Assembly (NCBI GenBank): GCA_950295325.1
Contig: OX485807.1
Coordinates: 14,533,001-14,597,000 of the forward strand
Direction: 5' to 3'
DNA: 64,000 bases
Origin: Polytrichum commune
Taxonomy: Eukaryota > Streptophyta > Polytrichopsida > Polytrichales > Polytrichaceae
Shown here: piece by piece, positions 58,503 to 64,000 of the stretch
Position numbering within the stretch: the stretch's first letter is position 1
How the letters are laid out: the number at the start of each line of letters is the position of its first letter
Notes under the pieces: model-generated
The model's database searches: none
What the model was told of the DNA's origin: nothing
The model's input: the letters and a program-made list of their open reading frames with translations, nothing else
Translations under genes and position numbers: made by a program

Positions 58503-61376
58503 AGGGGACACTCTAGTACAAAGTGTGCCTCATATTATAAGAGCAAGAGTGAAATAATCTATTATCTCTAGAGAAAGTGATAGTGGACCACTGTCCAGTT
58601 TTGATGACAAGTATGTGATTTGAGATGTAGTCAACGACAAAGATCTTGTATTGTGATGATGTCAATGATTGCCTCATGTACAATTCACATTTATATTTAA
58701 AAAAATCCTTGAGATGTAGGTAATCTACAGTAAATATGATATTTAGTTTCATATGGTATATTTATGTCAAGGATTTTTTTTTGGGTGCAAATCGAAAAGA
58801 TTCAATTGCTAAAGCTAACCAAAACAAACCATTGCGAGAAAAATGCCACCCATGGACCCACGGGGCATCAAGTAATAATACCCATATTGGCTCTAATCTT
58901 CCACATAACACTCTTAGTGGTAGTAAGGCCTTTGACACACCACGTCTTATCAAAACCATTCACAACATCAGGAGTATGTGTGGCTCAAAGTATGTTCAGC
59001 ATCAAGCAAATTACAATATCTAAATGTGAACCAAAGATCTTTAACCTAATAAGCCTTTTTTGTGATAAGACCCTTCACCAGTTTAATATAATTTGTGCTT
59101 GTTCAATTCCTTCATTTAAGGTTCTCAATAGGAGGAGAATCCCAAGCAGTGCATGGGAAGATTTTGGGCATAGTCGGTCAAGATCCTCGTGATTCTAAAT
59201 CCAGCCAATTCCATGTTGACATATTATGGTTTGGCTTTCATTCATTTGGGGTATATTCCATAGATTCCTCTAAAATGATTGGTGATTCTCCTGAAGTCTC
59301 CAACTTCAACCGGTTATTTCTCAAACTCAACCAACTCATGTGTAACTAACCGTTGGTTCTCAACAGTTTGCAATTCTAATATACAAACGGATAATTAGTG
59401 GTGATGGTAGTTTATCATCACACCATTCTATGAATTTATGGAAAGGTGGGGCGACCAATTAAGAAGATGTGTCAAGTGTAAAGAATTGGGACAATGCATG
59501 CCTATATTAGTAGCCTTACAAGTAGACAACTTTCTCATTCTTGTTATGAGAGTTATGGCAACTACATGACACTACGTGAATCGTGTGGTTTACTATTGTA
59601 TGTGATTTAGTATGGTAGTAGAATACGTATGGTATGTCAACATTGAACTCATTCTGCCCAAAACATTTTAAATCTTGCTTCAAACTCATTAACTAATTTA
59701 CTTTTTCTTACAATGAATAATACAATGTGAGGGTATTGGTTGGATAACCACAAAGTTAGGAATGTGTAGTGACGTATTTAACCTTCCAGGTGTTGGCATG
59801 TGGAAGACTATAATATAACAATGCAAGTGATAATAGTGGCCATTATTAAGACACATATTTTTGCAAGACTTTGTTACTATGGATGAATGATGAATTTAGC
59901 CAAGTTCTCATGACAATTTTAGAAAGTAATCGATGATTAGTATTTATAATTTTTCATTTCCACCCAGTGTAATTTTTTGGGAGGCTATGTAGTGACAAGA
60001 TATATGGATGCTTACTTTCATTCTTTTAGTAAACTCTATATCTTCAACCAAATTTGTCATTGATCCCAAGGGTCCATGTATTGCAAGTAGTAAATAGGGA
60101 GATTCACACAATTTTAAGGACATTTAAACATCAAAATAGCCTTTTGATAGCCTTACAAAATGTTAAATTTGCTTCAAGGGAAAATGGTGGTACTAGTACA
60201 TGGCCTTCAAAAATTTCTTGGGCACATCAACTCTTTTTTTCTTCATGTTTACATAATTTACAAAAATACAAGACATTGTAAGTAGGTCAATCAACCAAAA
60301 GACTTGGGATTTTTGGACATTGTTGACTTCTTGGGAAGTTCACTATAATTTAGAATAGCCTTCATGAATTGTCATGTTGCATCAACAATAGTGAACATAT
60401 TGCACTATCACTGCATGGGTTGATAATGAATAATGTGGGCCACACTACATCAAGTATACATTGTGGCTATATCTGACTAGATAGCTTTACAATCTACGAA
60501 TATGGTAGATGGTGAATCCACATTCATAAATTTTATATCATTATTCTTGAAAAGAATTGGTGATAAGACCGCACAATTCCCATGGCGTGAGACCCTACCC
60601 TAAAGCTAGAAAGAACATGACTAGGTCAGACAAACACGCTCCCATTCACGTCAATTCATAAAACAACATTTTTTTTATTTTTTTTATTCCCACATTGTGA
60701 GGCTATTTGTATCAAGATTCAAGAACTTTAATAAGCTCTAATTGGTAGGATTATCCTATGATGGACTTTTTTGTTTCATGGATTGAAAATTAATTTATCA
60801 AATGAAATCCATGAATTGCAAACAAAGGTTTAATCAAACCATGCACACCCAAGAACCAACACTATGTATTGCAAGTCATATAATTCATAGCCCCAAAATG
60901 TTTGATTGAGGTGCATAGTGTTGTTTTGAGGTTCAATGTTGGGTTTGAGTAATACCTCATATAGTAACTTTGATTGTTATATGTATCCTCAACATGTACA
61001 AGGGAGTACATATTCACAACACCTACCATCAAGGACAATGAAAACATAAATGCTTGGATAAACCCCCCAGGGTTTAACACCTAATTAACACCTTAATCAG
61101 AGTCAAAGTGTTGAATCACTCTGCATGAATCATAGTTAAATTTAGCAAAAATCATAGGTTTATTAATAAATCTAAATATCAAAGCTCTACCCCTAAAGGT
61201 TTCTCTAGATATAGTATATACCTATAGGGGTAGATATGTATTGCACCACCAATGATGGGTGTTGGGAAGTGAAATCCTACACGAGGCTAGAGATTTGTAA
61301 TGTCTATGTAAACTCATTCACGGGGAAGGTGAAAACGAAATGACTTATTCTACAACCTAGAAACTACAATAACTAT
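58503..61376. other. Host-type spacer, no gene recognised
   Basis: AT-rich with scattered short frames, none flanked by convincing splice sites. A plus-strand frame at 58764-59192 has no recognisable motif. No tRNA or terminal-repeat element was found. Confidence 0.5.
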
Positions 61377-61574
61377 TGTATTGAGTGTCACATACTATTT
61401 GGAGTCACACATGCTATATATTTCCCTATTAATGTACATTTATTTATCAAGTAAAGAAGTTTATGTTTTACAATGTCCAAACAACCACTTTGACCTTTGT
61501 TGGCAAAAAAAAGAGATATACAATACCTAGTTATACCATTCTGTAATTCCAAATAGTAAGTGACACTCAATACA
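61377..61574. mobile_element. MITE, 198 bp, related to 10316-10531
   Basis: The left end TGTATTGAGTGTCACATACT and the right end, reverse-complemented, TGTATTGAGTGTCACTTACT are near identical and continue into ATTTGGA. The interior contains an inverse 'aatgtccaaacaacc' that matches copy 1. No coding capacity. 61575-63297 contains no gene I can assign with confidence. Confidence 0.7.
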
Positions 61575-63297
61575 CTACTTAGTGTACTTTTTTCATAAAA
61601 AATTACTTTAGAAATAGCATCCAAGATTCTAGCCCTCAACTTATAGGGGAATTATTTTTACTATAGCCCTTCGAGTCATCATGGACGAGTTCAAATACAT
61701 AGATGCATTGAATCCCAAATTGCGCAGTTTTTGAATCTAGACCTAGAAACAAAAACTAAAGTAGGCTTAAATTGAGTACTTCCTTGTTGTTAAAAATGAC
61801 GTACTAGGTGCTTTTGGCACATCTATCTAAACATAATGTCCAAAAAGCAAGACTCAAGCCGCATTCAATGCTTCCCAGATGTCTAAGGTAAGCGTCCAAC
61901 TCCAAGCACTTAGTGATCTACTTTTGGGTCTCCAAGTGGGTGGTCGCATACTTCAAAACGATTACCAATGATACCATTATAAGAATAAAAAAACACAATC
62001 CTTGCATTTATTTGCGAAGCCGCTTGATGCGCGTGGGCCGCAGTACTCCGTGTCTTCTCTCACACAACATCGCTTCTGCCACTTTCTCTGTGCGCTTGTG
62101 GTTTGGTTCACCATGATGTTTTCTGGGTCGATGTAGGGTTTTGGTTGGAGGCGACACCAAATGTCTCTGTGTGCTTCAAAAAACAACACTTGAAGGAGGT
62201 ATGGAGATCTAACGTTTTCAGTTGACTGTGGGTACGGAGTCTCTTAGGTTTTCAGTTGAAGTTGAAGATTTCAGTCGGAGTTAGCGTCCTCATCCAAGTA
62301 TGTGTTGGTCGGATGGAGTGTGTTAGATCAGGGTTGTGTGGCGCTTTGATGTGTGTGCTCCAACAATATATGTGGCCTTCCTGACCTAGTCTGTTAGTTT
62401 TTCAGATCTGATTTTGTGTCGTCGTAGAATACATGAATCGACGTGTGAGGTTGTTGTTTTGGTAGACAGTTTCTTAAGTTTTGGCCCGTTGCTCTTGAGA
62501 CTTCCGACATAACTTATGTGCTACATTTGGGCGCATCTGGCACCAAAGGAACTCTATGCCGGCTCAAAATGTGCTCTTTTGCAAGATTTGTCTCTCTCCC
62601 TATTCGGCCACGAAGCTTTACTTGGGTTATTGATATCTGTAACCATGAGATCGGAGGAGATCTGTGGACTCCGTTAGTTTAAACTTGTACATGGCCATAA
62701 AGTTGTCTTCCATTTAGCACTGCTTTTTAAGTTTCTATATTTTTGTTAATAATGATAAAACCCTTTCCTGTGGTAGACTTTGTGAGTCCTACTTTTTCCC
62801 TCTGGAGTTGCAAGTGCAGGTGTGGTCATCCTCTGGCACCCTTGTAAGGCTGCGACATGGTTCTGAGGTCTTGCAAATCATTGTTAAAGCTTCAACTTGG
62901 TCGTGTAGTTCACCCTGCCATTCTTGCGAACCTTGTGGGTGTTGGATAGAAGCAAGAACTTTTGTTAGCTGCTACATTAAATTCAATTCTTGATATGGTT
63001 GTACAATCTTCATGTAAATTTCTAGACATGCTCCACACTTATAGGACATTATATGTGGTTAGACGAACGGAGCTTGATCAAGCCATATGTATCTTTAGTC
63101 TTACGTTTCTCAAGTTTTTGGATACAAGATCCTCTCAAGATTGCTCCAGAGATGCTCTATATTTACATACGTAAATGATTGGCTTGCATTACTATATGCC
63201 TACTACCTTGGTTTTTGAGTGTAAAATAACAACCAAATCCTTCTCTTGGTTTTCTGCCATAACTAAATGTCGTTGAATTTGTTGTTGGTATCTGTAG

Positions 63298-64000
63298 AAT
63301 CACCAACCCTCTCCAAGAGCTTCAGTTTTGGTGGATTTGCAGAAACTCAATCACGAAATTATGGCACTGCACCAAAGTGGAAGTTAGCACGCTGTGAAAA
63401 TGGTACCCCTTAGGTCTCTTCCAGTGTCAACAATCTTGAAAGTGTTCCATGAGTTCAAACTGAGTCTATTTTACTTTACGGTGCTATGCCATTGAAATGT
63501 TGTCAAACTATCCTTGAGTCCGTGCTGATGAGGTGATAGCTTGAATTGCCTGACAATTGGTAAAATAACAGAGGCTCACCAGTATCATATTACTGATATG
63601 CAGGGTTGAGATATTTTGAGGAGACTGCAGATTTCCCTTTCAAGTATAATGTAAGCTTGGTGTTTGCAATAGTGTATGTCCTCTGTACTTTCTGCAGTTC
63701 CCTGATCAACTCAGCACGTCTTCAACTTAAGATGTCTGCTGATGCAAACCAAATGTTTTTGTGGAAGGCATCAGCATTTGTTGACCACTCTTTTTGTTGT
63801 AAATTGTTTCAGCTGGCAGTGATGAAAGCAATTAGGGTGGTGAAGGCTCCAGCTGATCAAATCTTTAATATCATAATGGATTATGGGTGTGAACGCCAAC
63901 AGTAAGCACTCACAACTTCAGTTCCACTCTGCTATATTTGAAATGGAATTGTTAGACCAAGAAAGTTGTATACTCTTTCACCTTGCTCTATCAATGGGTG
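63298..64000 (+). CDS. EDR2-like START-domain protein, partial (runs off the right edge)
   Basis: Exons 63298-63402, 63604-63650 and 63813-63901 have GT-AG borders and join in frame. They read through WKLARCENG, LRYFEETADFPFKYN and VMKAIRVVKAPADQIFNIIM. WxLxxCxNGLRxFxE followed by a short loop and M-A-V-x-V-V-x-A-x-x-x-x-I-F is the start of the START lipid-binding domain of plant ENHANCED DISEASE RESISTANCE 2-type proteins. Those proteins have PH, START and DUF1336 domains. The START domain binds lipid in a pocket, and the protein sits on endomembranes. Upstream exons (a PH domain would be expected) were not found between 61.6 and 63.3 kb; they may lie in unrecognised short exons, or the gene may begin here. 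The last donor is at 63902. Confidence 0.72.

Overview
The window reads as nuclear DNA of a land plant. The evidence is two plant-type nuclear tRNA genes, GT-AG introns that can be joined in frame, a plant-like START-domain gene at the right edge, and dense nested transposons (CACTA, Mutator-like, PIF/Harbinger-like, hAT-like, pogo-like, Ty3/gypsy). From memory of family content I lean towards a seed-free plant (fern, lycophyte or bryophyte), but the sequence alone does not settle that.

Layout. 1-20.3 kb is host-type sequence. It holds a Glu-Phe tRNA pair 4 nt apart, two 29-30 bp minisatellites inside a larger duplication, a five-exon acyltransferase gene on the minus strand (3946-6878, 494 codons plus stop), local tandem duplications, and a series of MITE-like elements. 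20294-37402 is a 17.1 kb CACTA-type element, bounded by CACTA ends and an AGT target duplication. It carries a broken histidine-phosphatase (phosphoglycerate-mutase-like) fragment, a pogo-like MITE, a poly-G MITE, a 66-bp tandem repeat and a young 8.5 kb Ty3/gypsy element whose LTRs look identical. 37403-38742 is spacer.

38743-58492 is a 19.75 kb Mutator-like element, bounded by related terminal inverted repeats and a perfect 10-bp target duplication. It contains a MULE transposase (minus strand, several breaks) and, in divergent orientation, a multi-exon gene whose C-terminal half looks like a beta-class N4/N6 amino-methyltransferase. A probable intron of that gene holds about 50 copies of a 105-bp satellite, each with a palindrome of up to 32 bp. 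A solo LTR, an hAT-like element and a partial transposase duplicate are nested inside. 58503-64000 returns to host-type sequence and ends in the first recognisable exons of an EDR2-like START-domain gene that runs off the window.

The most interesting object is the MULE. Its boundaries enclose both the transposase and the methyltransferase-like gene. If other copies have the same pair, this would be a DNA transposon lineage carrying its own DNA/RNA methyltransferase-like protein, possibly against host silencing. The copy here has homopolymer frameshifts and a nonsense codon, so it is either decayed or affected by assembly errors.
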